Shown here: positions 1 to 11,108 of the stretch, piece after piece
How the letters are laid out: each line of letters opens with the position of its first letter
Numbering within the stretch: the first letter of the stretch is position 1
Source: Tatlockia sp.
Lineage (GTDB): Bacteria; Pseudomonadota; Gammaproteobacteria; Legionellales; Legionellaceae
Direction of reading: 5' to 3'
NCBI GenBank assembly: GCA_013697725.1
Contig: JACCWI010000055.1
Span: forward strand, 186,001 to 250,000
DNA length: 64,000 nucleotides
Translations under genes and position numbers: made by a program
Notes under the pieces: generated by a model
Databases searched by the model: none
What the model was told of the DNA's origin: nothing
The model's input: the letters and a program-made list of their open reading frames with translations, nothing else

Positions 1-660
1 TTCACTGAACGCTTTCCTAAATGTGTTGATGAGTATGAAACCTTACTTACAGAAAACCGGATTTGGAAACAACGCACGGTTGATATTGGTGTAGTTTCAC
101 CCGAAGCAGCCCTGCAGTGGGGATTTTCAGGTCCTATGTTAAGAGGCTCCGGAGTGGCTTGGGATTTACGAAAAAAACAACCCTATGCTGCTTATGATAA
201 AATGAAATTCGATATCCCGGTAGGTAAGACAGGGGATTGCTACGATCGATATTTAGTACGTGTGGAAGAGCTAAGACAATCTAACCTAATTATTCAGCAA
301 TGCATTCAATGGCTGCGCAAAAATCCTGGCCCTGTTAAAGTTGCGGATCACAAAATTACTCCTCCATCTCGTGAAACCATGAAACATGATATGGAAGCAC
401 TTATTCATCATTTTAAGTTTTTTACAGAAGGTTTTTGTGTCCCTGAAGGTGAAGTTTATGCCGCTGTGGAGGCGCCTAAAGGTGAGTTTGGTATTTATTT
501 AGTGTCAGACGGTGCGAATAAACCTTATCGTTTAAAAATTCGCGCACCAGGCTTTGCACATTTGTCCAGTTTCGATGAAATGGTTAGAGGCCATATGCTG
601 GCAGACGGAGTGGCGATTTTAGCAAGTCAAGATATTGTGTTTGGCGAAGTTGACCGATAA
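1..660 (+). CDS. nuoD: NADH-quinone oxidoreductase subunit D, C-terminal part (5' end outside window)
   Basis: This is the last 219 residues of the 49-kDa-type subunit of complex I, a peripheral-arm protein that helps form the quinone pocket. The frame is open from base 1, so roughly the first half of the usual ~415 residues lies left of the window. The visible part has the conserved segments around [18 protein letters not shown], the PKGEFG loop and the [10 protein letters not shown] region that mark NuoD and the related hydrogenase large subunits, and it ends in the usual ...DIVFGEVDR. The downstream order nuoE to nuoN confirms it. A 63-bp gap separates it from nuoE. It should be part of the nuo transcript that starts upstream. 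Confidence 0.97.
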   Translation, partial: FTERFPKCVDEYETLLTENRIWKQRTVDIGVVSPEAALQWGFSGPMLRGSGVAWDLRKKQPYAAYDKMKFDIPVGKTGDCYDRYLVRVEELRQSNLIIQQCIQWLRKNPGPVKVADHKITPPSRETMKHDMEALIHHFKFFTEGFCVPEGEVYAAVEAPKGEFGIYLVSDGANKPYRLKIRAPGFAHLSSFDEMVRGHMLADGVAILASQDIVFGEVDR

Positions 661-723
661 AAATTAAAGCAAAACTTAAAGCTAGCTAACTCCTATTTTA
701 ATGAAATGTTAAAGGTTAAAAGA

Positions 724-1233
724 ATGCCTGATAATTCAACTAAATTACTTCGTCAATTTGTATCCTCAGCAAGTATGGATGAAATTGATCATTGGATAAG
801 TAAATACCCGCCCGAGGAAAGACAATCGGCAGTTATGTCCACCTTAAGAATTGTTCAAGAAGAACTTGGATTTCTTACGCCTGAGTTTATGGATGCAGTT
901 GCCAATTATTTGAAAATGCCAGCCATCGCAGTTTATGAAGTCGCCTCTTTTTATTCAATGTATGAATGCAAACCTATTGGCCAAAATTTGATTAATGTTT
1001 GTACTAATATATCCTGCAAGCTTTGTGGATCAGCAGAGATTGTAAAGCATCTTGAAGAAAAGTTGGCTATCAAGCTTGGCGAAACAACAACAGACGGTAA
1101 ATATACTTTAAGAGCCGTAGAATGTTTAGGTGCCTGTGTTAATGCACCAATGATGCAGATCAATAAAAAATATTACGAAAATCTGACCAACGATAAAATT
1201 GATACAGTGTTGGAGAGGTACGATGAACAATAG
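724..1233 (+). CDS. nuoE: NADH-quinone oxidoreductase subunit E
   Basis: A 169-residue thioredoxin-fold subunit of the NADH-dehydrogenase module that carries the N1a-type [2Fe-2S] cluster. The four ligands are visible: Cys93 and Cys98 in CTNISC, and Cys134 and Cys138 in CLGAC. An in-frame ATG at 706 would add six residues, but the AAAGG at 711-715 sits 8 nt before the ATG at 724 and nothing similar precedes 706, so 724 is preferred. Length is normal for the family. It is followed 11 nt later by nuoF, with which it forms the NADH-oxidising tip. Confidence 0.95.
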   Translation: MPDNSTKLLRQFVSSASMDEIDHWISKYPPEERQSAVMSTLRIVQEELGFLTPEFMDAVANYLKMPAIAVYEVASFYSMYECKPIGQNLINVCTNISCKLCGSAEIVKHLEEKLAIKLGETTTDGKYTLRAVECLGACVNAPMMQINKKYYENLTNDKIDTVLERYDEQ

Positions 1234-1244
1234 AGGTGGTTGTC

Positions 1245-2519
1245 ATGGTTGAACAAAATCAAGTCTGTTACCGAACCTTCCATTTAGAGGAACCATGGAC
1301 GCTTAAAGCTTATACAAGTATAGGTGGTTATAGTGCATGGCGCCGTATATTGGCAGAGCAAACACCTGCTCAACAAATCATTGAAGAATTGAAAACCTCT
1401 GCTTTACGTGGACGTGGTGGCGCCGGCTTTCCTACGGGTTTAAAATGGAGCTTCATGAATCGAAATGCTCCAATACAAAAATATGTAGTTTGCAATTCTG
1501 ATGAAGGAGAGCCCGGTACTTGCAAAGATCGAGAGATCTTAACCCTTAATCCTCATCAATTAATTGAAGGTATGGCCATAGCTGGATATGTCATCGGTTC
1601 AACCGTGGGTTATAATTATATACGCGGTGAATTCTGGCTGCCTTTTGAAAGAAACGAATTTGCGTTAAAAGAAGCTTATGCTGCAGGGCTGCTAGGAAAG
1701 AACATTCTTGGGAGCGGTATAGATTTTGATTTATACAATCACCTGGGAGCCGGGGCCTATATCTGTGGTGAAGAAACAGCTTTACTCAACTCTCTTGAAG
1801 GTAAAAAGGGTCAACCAAGATTCAAACCTCCTTTCCCTGCAAATTATGGTTTATATGGAAAACCCACCACTATTAATAATACAGAGACCTTTGCTTCTGT
1901 GCCGGTAATTATGGAGAAGGGTGCAGAGTGGTTCTTAAAACTTGGTAAACCCAATAATGGTGGCACAAAATGTTTTAGTGTTAGTGGCCATGTCAATAAA
2001 CCTGGGAACTTCGAAATTCCTCTTGGTACACCTTTTAAAACTTTGCTTGAATTAGCTGGTGGAGTTCGTAACGGTAAAAAAATTAAGGCTGTAATACCTG
2101 GCGGAACTTCCATGCCTGTTTTGCCGGGTGAGGTAATGATGAAGTTAGATATGGATTATGATTCTATCCAGAAAGCAGGCTCAGGTCTTGGTTCTGGTGC
2201 CGTGATAATCATGGATGAAACCACTTGCATGGTTGATGCGCTTTATCGGATTTCAGAATTTTATATGGAAGAATCTTGCGGACAATGCACGCCTTGTCGC
2301 GAAGGTACTGGATGGTTGGTTCGTCTAATTCATCGCATAAAAGAAGGCCATGGAGTACCAGGCGATATTGAAAAGCTTGTTGATGTAGCAGATAAAATTG
2401 AAGGACGTACCATTTGCGCCCTTGGAGAAGCTGCTGCTTGGCCAGTACAAAGTTTTGTGAAACATTTTTACCATGAATTTGATTATTTCATTAAGCATAA
2501 ACGCTCGATCGTCGCATAA
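1245..2519 (+). CDS. nuoF: NADH-quinone oxidoreductase subunit F (NADH/FMN-binding)
   Basis: A 424-residue subunit that oxidises NADH through FMN and passes electrons to a [4Fe-4S] cluster. The glycine-rich [10 protein letters not shown] motif (about residues 56-65) and the ESGxGxGA-like AGSGLGSGA segment are present, as is the cluster motif [11 protein letters not shown] with its distal cysteine in [13 protein letters not shown] at 1236 is in frame, but the ATG at 1245 is preceded by the purine-rich AGAGGTGG at 1232-1239, so I chose the ATG. It lies 11 nt after nuoE. Confidence 0.96.
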   Translation: MVEQNQVCYRTFHLEEPWTLKAYTSIGGYSAWRRILAEQTPAQQIIEELKTSALRGRGGAGFPTGLKWSFMNRNAPIQKYVVCNSDEGEPGTCKDREILTLNPHQLIEGMAIAGYVIGSTVGYNYIRGEFWLPFERNEFALKEAYAAGLLGKNILGSGIDFDLYNHLGAGAYICGEETALLNSLEGKKGQPRFKPPFPANYGLYGKPTTINNTETFASVPVIMEKGAEWFLKLGKPNNGGTKCFSVSGHVNKPGNFEIPLGTPFKTLLELAGGVRNGKKIKAVIPGGTSMPVLPGEVMMKLDMDYDSIQKAGSGLGSGAVIIMDETTCMVDALYRISEFYMEESCGQCTPCREGTGWLVRLIHRIKEGHGVPGDIEKLVDVADKIEGRTICALGEAAAWPVQSFVKHFYHEFDYFIKHKRSIVA

Positions 2520-2527
2520 TAGCTAGA

Positions 2528-2553
2528 GGTTGTTCACGCTAGAGCTGAACACC
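2528..2553. repeat. Hairpin between nuoF and nuoG
   Basis: The arms GGT(T)GTTCA and TGAACACC pair with a one-base bulge, and the inner GCT/AGC extends the stem. No T-run follows, so it is not an ordinary intrinsic terminator. It lies in a 69-bp spacer, the second longest inside the visible nuo operon, and could be an mRNA stabilising or processing hairpin (inference). Confidence 0.35.
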
Positions 2554-2588
2554 AGCGTCGTCGCAGCATAATTGAGAAGGTTTAAACA

Positions 2589-4940
2589 ATGGCTACCATT
2601 GAGATAGACGGTAAAACATTAGAAGTTGAAAATGGCAAGATGATCATTGAGGTTGCTGATGAAGCGGGAATCTATATTCCTCGTTTTTGCTATCACAAAA
2701 AATTATCGGTAGCAGCCAATTGCAGAATGTGTTTAGTTGAGGTTGAAAATGGCCGAAAACCAGTTCCTGCTTGCGCGACACCCATCACTGATAAAATGAA
2801 AATATATACTAAATCCGAAGAAGCGATCCGCTCGCAAAAGGCTGTGATGGAGTTTTTATTGATCAATCACCCGCTGGATTGTCCAATTTGCGATCAAGGT
2901 GGGGAGTGCGAACTTCAAGACGTTTCCATGGGCTTTGGTGATGATTCATCTGAATATAAAGAGTCGAAACGTGCGGTTACCGATGATGATTTGGGCCCAT
3001 TGATAGCAACTGAAATGACCCGATGTATTCATTGCACACGTTGTGTTCGTTTCGGTGAAGAGGTTGCAGGATTTCGCGAGCTAGGTGCTACCGGACGTGG
3101 AGAAGCGATGCAAATTGGCACTTACGTTCAACACAATATCCAATCCGAAGTATCGGGTAATATCATCGACTTATGCCCAGTAGGAGCTTTGACTTCTAAA
3201 CCTTTTCGCTTCAAGGCAAGAGCTTGGGAATTAACACAACACGATAGTGTTGCACCTCATGATTGCCTCGGCTCTAATGTCCACCTTCACGTGCGCCGTA
3301 ATACTTTAATGCGTGCAGTGCCTCGTGAAAATGAAGCGATTAATGAAACTTGGCTTTCCGATAGAGATAGATTCAGCTATGAAGGTTTAAACAGCGAAAA
3401 ACGTGCAACTCTTCCTAAAATAAAAAAAGATGGTCAATGGCAAGAAGTTGATTGGCAGACTGCTTTAAAGTTCACAGCAGAAGGAATTAGCCGTGTGATT
3501 AAACAACATGGCCCCGAACAATTTGCAGCTTTTGCTTCACCTTCTTCTACTGTCGAAGAGTTCTATCTTTTACAAAAACTGATGAGGGAATTAGGCGTTG
3601 AAAATCTTGACCATCGTATCCATCAAGTGGATTTTCGCGATCAAGATTCGCAAACAACGATGCCCAGCAGTTCATTACAATTTAGTGACCTGGAAACTCA
3701 GCAAACAATTCTTATAGTTGGTAGCAATATTGACCGCGAAGTACCTTTAGCAGGTATTCGAGCACGTAAAGCGTTTAGAAATAGCGCCAAGCTTTTTGCA
3801 ATCAATCCCGTGGATTACTCTTACCACTTTGAGCTCTCAGGAAAAATTATCGTTTCCCCTCAGGATATGGCGATGGAATTAGCAAAAATATTGCTAGCGC
3901 TTAGCGATGATAGTTCTAAATTTCCTGTCGAAGCTCAACGCTTATTAGTAGGTCTAGAGCCTGATGATTTAAGTCGAGAAATTGCTGAAGCTTTAAAACA
4001 ATCAAAGTCAGCAATCATCACCGGAGAAATTTGTGAAAACCATCCTGATGCTGCTTTATTGCGAACATTAATTCATTTAATTGAAGACCATTCATCAGTA
4101 AAAAACTTAAGGTTAACAACCGGTGCAAATAGCGCTGGCGCCTGTTTAGCGGGTATGTTGCCACATCGTGCGGCCGCGGCAAAACCTGTAGCAAATCCAG
4201 GCTTGGACATTCAAGCTGCATTAGATGCTAAATTAAAAGGGTATTTTTTACTCGCTGTAGAACCCGGTTTAGATTTCGCTAATCCTCACAACGCAAGACA
4301 ATCAATGTTGGGAGCGGAATTTGTAGTGATGCTTACCGCTTTTGAAAATGAGTCTATGCAAGATTATGCGAATGTGATTTTACCAATAGCTCCTTATGCA
4401 GAAACTTCAGGAACCTATATTAATGTAGATAAAACCTGGCAATCAGTAAATGGTGCTCAATCCCCCCATGTTGAAGCAAGACCTGCCTGGAAAATTATAA
4501 GAGTTATCGCAAATTTACTTCACTGCAGAAATTTTGATTACGCGTCTTCAGAAGAAGTATTAGCTGATCTGAAATCGCTAGCATCTATGTCTAGTGAACT
4601 TAAATATCAGCCTTTTTATCCAGACTCCTTACCGCTCAGTAATAAACAACTAGTGCGAGTGGGAGAATGGCCTTTATACCGTAGCGATATGATAGTAAGA
4701 AATGCACAATCGCTTCAAAACTGTGCAGCTGCAGAAATTGCTTGTATTAAACTGCACCCAACGACTGCCAATCGATTAAATTTAGATGATACTGCTACTG
4801 TATCTCAAGGTGATATTGAGATAACATTGCCGCTCAAACGCGATGAGCGCATGGCAGTTGATGTCATATGGGTAGCAAATGCAATGCCGGAAACCGTAGA
4901 TTTAGGCCATTCGTTTGCTGCAATAACTATAAAGCGCTAA
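2589..4940 (+). CDS. nuoG: NADH-quinone oxidoreductase subunit G
   Basis: A 783-residue iron-sulfur subunit of the complex I peripheral arm, built as an N-terminal ferredoxin part plus a molybdopterin-oxidoreductase-like part. Ligands visible: Cys34, Cys45, Cys48 and Cys62 for [2Fe-2S]; His94, Cys98, Cys101 and Cys107 for the His/Cys3 [4Fe-4S]; Cys146, Cys149 and Cys152 plus a Cys near residue 196 (DLCPVGAL) for the next [4Fe-4S]. The C-terminal half is the degenerate molybdoenzyme-like domain, which binds no cofactor in complex I. An AGAAGG at 2575-2580 precedes the ATG. Length is typical. nuoH begins 13 nt downstream. Confidence 0.96.
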   Translation: MATIEIDGKTLEVENGKMIIEVADEAGIYIPRFCYHKKLSVAANCRMCLVEVENGRKPVPACATPITDKMKIYTKSEEAIRSQKAVMEFLLINHPLDCPICDQGGECELQDVSMGFGDDSSEYKESKRAVTDDDLGPLIATEMTRCIHCTRCVRFGEEVAGFRELGATGRGEAMQIGTYVQHNIQSEVSGNIIDLCPVGALTSKPFRFKARAWELTQHDSVAPHDCLGSNVHLHVRRNTLMRAVPRENEAINETWLSDRDRFSYEGLNSEKRATLPKIKKDGQWQEVDWQTALKFTAEGISRVIKQHGPEQFAAFASPSSTVEEFYLLQKLMRELGVENLDHRIHQVDFRDQDSQTTMPSSSLQFSDLETQQTILIVGSNIDREVPLAGIRARKAFRNSAKLFAINPVDYSYHFELSGKIIVSPQDMAMELAKILLALSDDSSKFPVEAQRLLVGLEPDDLSREIAEALKQSKSAIITGEICENHPDAALLRTLIHLIEDHSSVKNLRLTTGANSAGACLAGMLPHRAAAAKPVANPGLDIQAALDAKLKGYFLLAVEPGLDFANPHNARQSMLGAEFVVMLTAFENESMQDYANVILPIAPYAETSGTYINVDKTWQSVNGAQSPHVEARPAWKIIRVIANLLHCRNFDYASSEEVLADLKSLASMSSELKYQPFYPDSLPLSNKQLVRVGEWPLYRSDMIVRNAQSLQNCAAAEIACIKLHPTTANRLNLDDTATVSQGDIEITLPLKRDERMAVDVIWVANAMPETVDLGHSFAAITIKR

Positions 4941-4953
4941 AACAGGTAAATTT

Positions 4954-5976
4954 ATGCTACAAGATATTGGCATTCTGCTTTGGATAATTATTAAAATATT
5001 GGTTATTTTAGTTCCCCTTATTTTAGGAGTTGCCTACTTAACTTTTGCTGAGCGCAAAGTTATCGGTTATATCCAGGTACGAATAGGACCAAATCGTGTT
5101 GGTTTTAAAGGACTTCTACAGCCCATTGCCGATTTGTTTAAACTAATTACAAAAGAAATTATTGTCCCAACCAAATCGAACAAATACCTGTTTGTGATTG
5201 CCCCCTTGTTTGCCTTAGCTCCTTCTTTAGCAGGTTGGGCAGTCATTCCCTTCTCAGAGGGTATCGTTCTTGCCAATATAAACGCAGGTTTGCTCTATTT
5301 GTTTGCTATGAGTTCACTTGGAGTCTACGGAGTCTTAATAGCTGGCTGGGCCTCAAATTCAAAATATGCAATGTTAGGTGCTATGCGCTCTGCAGCCCAA
5401 ACAATTTCTTATGAAATTGCTATGGGTTTTGCAATTGTCGGTGTTTTACTGGCTGCTGGAAGTTTGAATCTCACTGACATCGTTATGTCACAGCGCGGAG
5501 GCATATGGCATTGGTGGTTTTTACCGCTGTATCCTCTATTTATGGTTTTTTGGATTGCAGGTATTGCTGAGACAAATCGAGCACCTTTTGATTTGGCTGA
5601 AGGTGAGTCTGAGATTGTTGCTGGTTTTCATGTGGAATATTCAGGAATAGGCTTTGCTATATTCTTCCTGTCGGAATATGCATCCATGATTCTAATCTCC
5701 ACTATGTTAGCTATTTTGTTTACCGGTGGATGGTTATCTCCTTTTGAAGGTCTGCCTTTATTACAAGATATTTTCTTTTTTGTACCTGGCTTTATTTGGC
5801 TTCTAATTAAAATTTCCTTCTTCATCTTTGTATATTTATGGGTTAGAGCGACTTTCCCGCGCTATCGTTATGATCAGCTGATGCGTTTGGGATGGAAAGT
5901 TTTGATACCTATGACTATTTTCTGGGTTATTGTTACAGCACTGATGGTTTTAACAAAATTTAAACCCTGGTTTTAA
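4954..5976 (+). CDS. nuoH: NADH-quinone oxidoreductase subunit H
   Basis: A 340-residue, mostly hydrophobic inner-membrane subunit that links the peripheral arm to the proton-pumping arm and forms the quinone entry chamber. Eight or so membrane segments can be read. Family hallmarks are [19 protein letters not shown] near the N terminus and the acidic loop [18 protein letters not shown] in the middle. It lies 13 nt after nuoG and 18 nt before nuoI. Confidence 0.97.
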   Translation: MLQDIGILLWIIIKILVILVPLILGVAYLTFAERKVIGYIQVRIGPNRVGFKGLLQPIADLFKLITKEIIVPTKSNKYLFVIAPLFALAPSLAGWAVIPFSEGIVLANINAGLLYLFAMSSLGVYGVLIAGWASNSKYAMLGAMRSAAQTISYEIAMGFAIVGVLLAAGSLNLTDIVMSQRGGIWHWWFLPLYPLFMVFWIAGIAETNRAPFDLAEGESEIVAGFHVEYSGIGFAIFFLSEYASMILISTMLAILFTGGWLSPFEGLPLLQDIFFFVPGFIWLLIKISFFIFVYLWVRATFPRYRYDQLMRLGWKVLIPMTIFWVIVTALMVLTKFKPWF

Positions 5977-5994
5977 CCAGCAAATGAGCGACTA

Positions 5995-6495
5995 ATGAAA
6001 CAAGTTTATCGATACATTAGACATTATTTTCGGAGCTTTCTGCTTTTAGAATTATTAGCAGGTTTAAGTGTTACTGGGAAATATTTTTTTAAGAAAAAAA
6101 TTACCGTCCAATTCCCCGAAGAAGCTACTCCTTTATCACCGCGTTTTCGTGGCTTACTTGCACTTCGTCGCTATCCTAATGGAGAAGAGAGATGCATTGC
6201 CTGCAAGTTATGTGAAGCTGTTTGCCCGGCTTTAGCCATTACAATTGATTCGGAAGTACGCGAAGATGGTTCCAGGCGAACTACCCGTTATGATATTGAT
6301 ACTTTTAAATGTATTTACTGTGGCTTATGTGAAGAGTCTTGTCCTGTAGACTCAATCGTAGTTACTCCTATTCAGCATTATCATTTTACTGAACGCGGGC
6401 AAAACATTATGACTAAAGATAAATTGCTGGCAGTTGGCGATTTGATGGAAAAAAAATTGGCAGCGGATAGAGACGCTGATAAAGAATGGCGTTAA
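5995..6495 (+). CDS. nuoI: NADH-quinone oxidoreductase subunit I
   Basis: A 166-residue 8Fe ferredoxin-type subunit carrying clusters N6a and N6b, which hand electrons to the last cluster before quinone. Two complete CxxCxxCxxxCP motifs are seen: Cys67/70/73/77 and Cys106/109/112/116. The N-terminal ~30 residues form the amphipathic anchor common to NuoI. Spacing to nuoJ is 11 nt. Confidence 0.97.
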   Translation: MKQVYRYIRHYFRSFLLLELLAGLSVTGKYFFKKKITVQFPEEATPLSPRFRGLLALRRYPNGEERCIACKLCEAVCPALAITIDSEVREDGSRRTTRYDIDTFKCIYCGLCEESCPVDSIVVTPIQHYHFTERGQNIMTKDKLLAVGDLMEKKLAADRDADKEWR

Positions 6496-6506
6496 TGAGG
6501 TAGAAA

Positions 6507-7148
6507 ATGCATGACTATTTAATACAGATTATTTTCTATGTGATGGCAGGATTAGCAATTCTCTCAGCACTAATGGTTATCACACAAAATAATCCGGTAC
6601 GCTGTGTTCTTTTTCTTGTTCTGACTTTTTTTGCAAGTGCTGTGCTTTGGATGTTAGCTCTAGCTGAATTTTTAGCATTGATACTCGTTTTAGTCTACGT
6701 AGGTGCTGTCATGACCTTATTCTTATTCGTGGTCATGATGTTAAATATAGATACTGAATCTATTAAATCACATATGACAAGATATCTTCCTTTTGGTCTA
6801 ATCCTAGTTGCGTTGCTTACTGGTTTGTTGATGGTCGCTGTACCGGAAGGTAGTTTTAAGAATGGCGTTGAGAAGGCCGCGATGGCGAAAGCGGAAAATG
6901 AGCTTGTCCAACCCACTTTTAAGTCTAAAGTCCAGTTATCTAATACTGAAACAATTGGAATGGCTTTATATACCGATTATGTTTTTGCTTTTGAGCTTGC
7001 GGCCGCTTTATTGCTGGTTGCAATAATTTCAGCTATTACCTTGGCTCATCGGGAATTACATCGCTCAAAGCGTCAGAATATTATCAAACAGCTCATGACT
7101 CGTCCCAGTGACCGAGTTGAACTAATAAGTATGAAGTCTGAAAAATAA
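6507..7148 (+). CDS. nuoJ: NADH-quinone oxidoreductase subunit J
   Basis: A 213-residue membrane subunit of the complex I pump arm. Five hydrophobic segments are visible; the third, ALILVLVYVGAVMTLFLFVV, is the conserved NuoJ helix next to the E-channel. An extramembrane stretch around residues 115-150 is less conserved in the family. A GAGG at 6498-6501 precedes the ATG. nuoK follows after 15 nt. Confidence 0.95.
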   Translation: MHDYLIQIIFYVMAGLAILSALMVITQNNPVRCVLFLVLTFFASAVLWMLALAEFLALILVLVYVGAVMTLFLFVVMMLNIDTESIKSHMTRYLPFGLILVALLTGLLMVAVPEGSFKNGVEKAAMAKAENELVQPTFKSKVQLSNTETIGMALYTDYVFAFELAAALLLVAIISAITLAHRELHRSKRQNIIKQLMTRPSDRVELISMKSEK

Positions 7149-7163
7149 AACTAGGATAGATCG

Positions 7164-7469
7164 ATGATACCAGTTACCCATTATTTAATATTGGCAACAA
7201 TTTTGTTTGGCTTAGGTTTGGTTGGTATTATGCTGAACCGTAAAAATATCATCTTACTTTTAGTCTGCGTAGAATTGTTGCTTTTGGCCGTAAATACTAA
7301 TTTTATCGCTTTCTCTCACTATTATGGCGGAATAGCAGGTCAAATTTTTGTTTTTTTTGTATTAACAGTTGCTGCTGCAGAGGCAGCAATAGGCCTGGCC
7401 ATAGTTGTATTGCTTTATCGAAACAGAGGCAATATTGATGTAGATAAGATGAATCATTTAAAGGGTTAA
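7164..7469 (+). CDS. nuoK: NADH-quinone oxidoreductase subunit K
   Basis: A 101-residue, three-helix membrane subunit homologous to MrpC. Two buried glutamates needed for proton transfer in the family are present, Glu37 (VCVELLL) and Glu73 (AAAEAAIG), matching Glu36 and Glu72 of the E. coli protein. It is separated from nuoL by only 3 nt, so translational coupling is likely. Confidence 0.97.
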   Translation: MIPVTHYLILATILFGLGLVGIMLNRKNIILLLVCVELLLLAVNTNFIAFSHYYGGIAGQIFVFFVLTVAAAEAAIGLAIVVLLYRNRGNIDVDKMNHLKG

Positions 7470-7472
7470 AAC

Positions 7473-9446
7473 GTGAGTATTCAACATCTTAGTTTAATAA
7501 TAGTTTTACTTCCACTTCTTGGCTCAATGATCGCGGGTTTTTTGCGCAACCAAATAGGACGCACTGGTGCTCATTCTGTAACAATTGCAGGAGTAGGACT
7601 CTCTCTCATACTATCGATTTACGTTGCTTTTATTATACTTAGTGGGGCTCAGGAAACGGTTAATGTAAACCTTTATACCTGGGCAAGTGGTGGTAATGTT
7701 TTCCCCTATTCTTTCAATATTGGATTCTTGATCGATCCGCTTACTGTTATTATGTTACTTATCGTTAATTTTGTTTCTCTTCTTGTTCATATATACAGCA
7801 TCGGCTACATGGTTGACGATGATGGCTATCAACGTTTTTTTAGTTATATCTCTTTATTTACCTTCATGATGTTAATGCTTGTTACCTCAAATAATTTTTT
7901 GCAGTTATTTTTTGGTTGGGAAGGTGTAGGGCTTGTTTCGTATTTGCTTATCAGTTTTTGGTATCAAAAAGAATCTGCTATTCAAGGCGGTTTAAAAGCA
8001 TTTCTTGTTAATCGTGTCGGTGATTTTGGTTTTCTTTTAGGCATAGCGATGGTATTTGCTTATACCGGCAGCTTGGATTACGAGGTGGTTTTCCGCAATG
8101 CAAATAACTTGGCTAGTCAAAGTGTTGAGCTATTTGCTGGGCATCCCTGGTCAGTGATTACGGTAACTTGTTTACTGCTCTTTGTAGGAGCTATGGGTAA
8201 ATCTGCTCAGGTGCCTTTGCATGTCTGGCTGCCGGAATCAATGGAAGGCCCAACGCCAATTTCTGCCTTAATTCATGCTGCAACTATGGTTACAGCAGGT
8301 GTTTTCATGGTAGCAAGAATCTCTCCATTGGTAGAATTATCGCAAGTTACGCTGTCATTTATTTTAATAATTGGAGCCACAGGCGCTTTATTTACTGGAA
8401 TACTTGCCTTGGTAATGAATGATATTAAGCGGGTTGTAGCTTATTCAACTCTGTCTCAACTTGGTTATATGATGGTGGCTATGGGTGCTTCTGCTTTTAG
8501 TGCTGGTATATTTCATCTTTTAACTCATGCCTGTTTTAAAGCGTTATTATTCCTGGCGGCAGGCTCAGTTATCATTGGCATGCACCATGAGCAAGATATG
8601 CGTAAGATGGGTGGTTTGTGGCGAAAAATGCCCATAACCTACGTAACTTTTTTAATAGGCTGCCTAGCCCTCTGTGCTATCCCTCCTTTTGCTGGTTTCT
8701 ATTCAAAAGATACAATTATCGAGGTAGCTAAATTAACCGAAATACCAGGCAGCAGTTATGCTTATTATTGCGTTGCTTTGGGGGCAATGGTTACGGCACT
8801 TTATACCTTCCGCTCATTGTTTATGACTTTTCATGGTGAGCCACGAATGGATGAAGACACTAAAGCACATATTCATGAGTCTTCAACTGTGGTATTACTT
8901 CCACTCATATTGCTGGCTATTCCATCGGTAATCATTGGCTATATACTTTATATGCCTATTCTTTACAACACACCCTCACTTATTGGTAAATCATTGTTTG
9001 TGCTACCCCAATATAATGTTTTAGCTGAATTAGCAAAAGAAGTTAAATCGCCGCTGCAGGCGGCTTTGCATGCCCCGACTTCGATTATATTTTGGTTAAC
9101 TTTGGCAGGAATATTAATTGCCTGGATTTGCTATATTGCAATACCAACAATTCCTGCAAAACTTGCTAAACGATTTTCCTGGATTTATCGTTTTCTACTT
9201 AATAAATATGGATTAGATACCTTTAATGATTTTGTATTTATTCGTGGAGCAAAGGCGTTAGGAAGATTTTTTTACCACACAGGTGATCAAGTTTTAATTG
9301 ATGGTGTGATCGTTAATGGCTCAAGTCGTACACTAAGATGGTTTGCGCAAAAAGGCCACATTATACAGAGTGGGTACCTATATCATTATGCGACTGTCAT
9401 GATTCTAGGTCTTATTTTTTTCCTATGCTGGTTATTACTTGGCTGA
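7473..9446 (+). CDS. nuoL: NADH-quinone oxidoreductase subunit L
   Basis: A 657-residue Mrp-type antiporter-like proton-pumping subunit at the distal end of the membrane arm, with the long lateral amphipathic helix at its C terminus. The channel glutamate is Glu150 in GWEGVG, and the helix with VPLHVWLPESMEGPTPISAL is the family signature. The start is a GTG; the next upstream codons are the nuoK stop region, so no alternative fits as well. It lies 16 nt before nuoM. Confidence 0.96.
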   Translation: MSIQHLSLIIVLLPLLGSMIAGFLRNQIGRTGAHSVTIAGVGLSLILSIYVAFIILSGAQETVNVNLYTWASGGNVFPYSFNIGFLIDPLTVIMLLIVNFVSLLVHIYSIGYMVDDDGYQRFFSYISLFTFMMLMLVTSNNFLQLFFGWEGVGLVSYLLISFWYQKESAIQGGLKAFLVNRVGDFGFLLGIAMVFAYTGSLDYEVVFRNANNLASQSVELFAGHPWSVITVTCLLLFVGAMGKSAQVPLHVWLPESMEGPTPISALIHAATMVTAGVFMVARISPLVELSQVTLSFILIIGATGALFTGILALVMNDIKRVVAYSTLSQLGYMMVAMGASAFSAGIFHLLTHACFKALLFLAAGSVIIGMHHEQDMRKMGGLWRKMPITYVTFLIGCLALCAIPPFAGFYSKDTIIEVAKLTEIPGSSYAYYCVALGAMVTALYTFRSLFMTFHGEPRMDEDTKAHIHESSTVVLLPLILLAIPSVIIGYILYMPILYNTPSLIGKSLFVLPQYNVLAELAKEVKSPLQAALHAPTSIIFWLTLAGILIAWICYIAIPTIPAKLAKRFSWIYRFLLNKYGLDTFNDFVFIRGAKALGRFFYHTGDQVLIDGVIVNGSSRTLRWFAQKGHIIQSGYLYHYATVMILGLIFFLCWLLLG

Positions 9447-9462
9447 TTATTAAGGTGAAGGT

Positions 9463-10968
9463 ATGCATCATTTGCTAAATTTATTAATTTGGTTGCCCAT
9501 TCTTGGAGGAATATTTGTTTTCCTCACAGGGGATGACAAGAATCCAAATTTATCTCGTTATTTATCATTGTTCACTGTGATATTAACTTTAATTTTGTGT
9601 ATCCCCTTAATCAAAGAATTTGATCTTGGCAATTCTAATATGCAATTTATTGATAATGTCACTTGGCTGCCCGCTTTAGGTATCAATTATACCCTTGGAA
9701 TTGATGGGTTTTCTCTCCTTCTGATTACTTTAAGCATTTTTACCAATTTAATTGTCATATTAGCAACCTGGGAAAGCATTCATAAACGTGTTGGGCAATA
9801 CATGGCCGCCTTCCTCATTATGCAAGGTTTATTAGTTGGGGTATTTGCAGCAACTGATGCAATCGTCTTTTATATATTTTGGGAAGCTACCCTAATTCCC
9901 ATGTACTTAATTATTGGTATTTGGGGTTCAGATAATCGGGTTTATGCGGCTATAAAATTCTTTCTTTACACCTTTTTAGGTTCTGTACTCATGCTTGCAG
10001 CATTCCTTTATATGGGATACCAGGTAGGGACCTTTAATATAGAAACTTTTTATGCGCTTAAACTTAGTATGACCGCACAGACTTTGATTTTTATAGGTTT
10101 CTTTTTTGGATTCGCAGTGAAAATACCTATGTTCCCGGTTCATACCTGGTTGCCTGATGCGCATACGGAAGCACCTGCCGGAGGTTCAATTGTTTTGGCA
10201 GCAGTTTTATTGAAGTTAGGCGCTTATGGTTTTATACGTTTTGCTTTGCCCATTGTTCCCGATGCCTGCTCAAAATATGCAATGTTAATGATTGCCCTTT
10301 CAGTTATTGCTGTTGTCTATATTGGCTTGGTGGCTATTATTCAGCAAGATATGAAACGATTAATTGCCTATTCTTCAATTTCCCACATGGGTTTTGTTAC
10401 TTTAGGTTCGTTTGCAATTTTTAGTATTGCACATAATTCAGGCTTAACTAACGCAGGTCTAATCTTGGAAGGTGCGCTAGTAATTGTCATCTCTCATGGT
10501 TTTGTTTCAGCCGGTCTCTTTGCCGGAGTTGGTTTTATCTATGAGCGTATGCATTCTCGACAGATTAAAGATTTTGGTGGTCTCGTCACTTCCATGCCAA
10601 TTTTTGCTTCCTTCTTTATGCTGTTTGCTTTGGCTAATGCTGGTTTACCAGGCACCTCAGGTTTTGTTGGTGAATTTATGGTTATCCTAGGCGCAATGAA
10701 AGCTAATTTTTGGTTATCATTCTGGGCTGCAACAACATTAATAACTGGTGCTTCCTATACTTTATGGATGTATAAACGCGTGGTTTTTGGGCCTGTTGTA
10801 AATGATAAGATCGCTAAGCTAAAAGATCTTACTAAATTTGAAATAAGTGCTTATGCATTATTAGCTTTAATGGTTATGGCCTTAGGTCTATATCCTAAGC
10901 CTATGCTTGAATATGTACATCAGAGCGTAGACCATACACTTTCTCTAGCTAGCAAAACAAAATTATAA
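9463..10968 (+). CDS. nuoM: NADH-quinone oxidoreductase subunit M
   Basis: A 501-residue antiporter-like proton-pumping subunit with about 14 membrane helices. Glu141 in IFWEATLIPMYL matches the essential channel glutamate, and PVHTWLPDAHTEAPAGGS is the family signature of the discontinuous helix region. An AAGGTGAAGG precedes the ATG. It is followed by an unusually long 140-bp gap before nuoN, which holds a terminator-like hairpin. Confidence 0.96.
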   Translation: MHHLLNLLIWLPILGGIFVFLTGDDKNPNLSRYLSLFTVILTLILCIPLIKEFDLGNSNMQFIDNVTWLPALGINYTLGIDGFSLLLITLSIFTNLIVILATWESIHKRVGQYMAAFLIMQGLLVGVFAATDAIVFYIFWEATLIPMYLIIGIWGSDNRVYAAIKFFLYTFLGSVLMLAAFLYMGYQVGTFNIETFYALKLSMTAQTLIFIGFFFGFAVKIPMFPVHTWLPDAHTEAPAGGSIVLAAVLLKLGAYGFIRFALPIVPDACSKYAMLMIALSVIAVVYIGLVAIIQQDMKRLIAYSSISHMGFVTLGSFAIFSIAHNSGLTNAGLILEGALVIVISHGFVSAGLFAGVGFIYERMHSRQIKDFGGLVTSMPIFASFFMLFALANAGLPGTSGFVGEFMVILGAMKANFWLSFWAATTLITGASYTLWMYKRVVFGPVVNDKIAKLKDLTKFEISAYALLALMVMALGLYPKPMLEYVHQSVDHTLSLASKTKL

Positions 10969-10974
10969 ACTTGG

Positions 10975-11008
10975 AGTTAGGTAAACCTGAGCTCGGACTA
11001 ACTTTTTT
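10975..11008 (+). terminator. Terminator-like hairpin between nuoM and nuoN
   Basis: The arms AGTTAG (10975-10980) and CTAACT (10998-11003) pair perfectly, and a run of six T residues (11003-11008) follows directly. The loop contains a competing AGGT-AA-ACCT pairing. The six-pair stem is AT-rich, so partial termination or attenuation inside the operon is more likely than a full stop. Confidence 0.4.
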
Positions 11009-11108
11009 ATGCAAGATCTTACTTAAAAATTAAGTGGCTTAAAGCGAACTCATATTTTTTCGACCCAAAATAAAAGAAGTAGACTTCAACCAATAAGGTT
11101 AAACAGAA

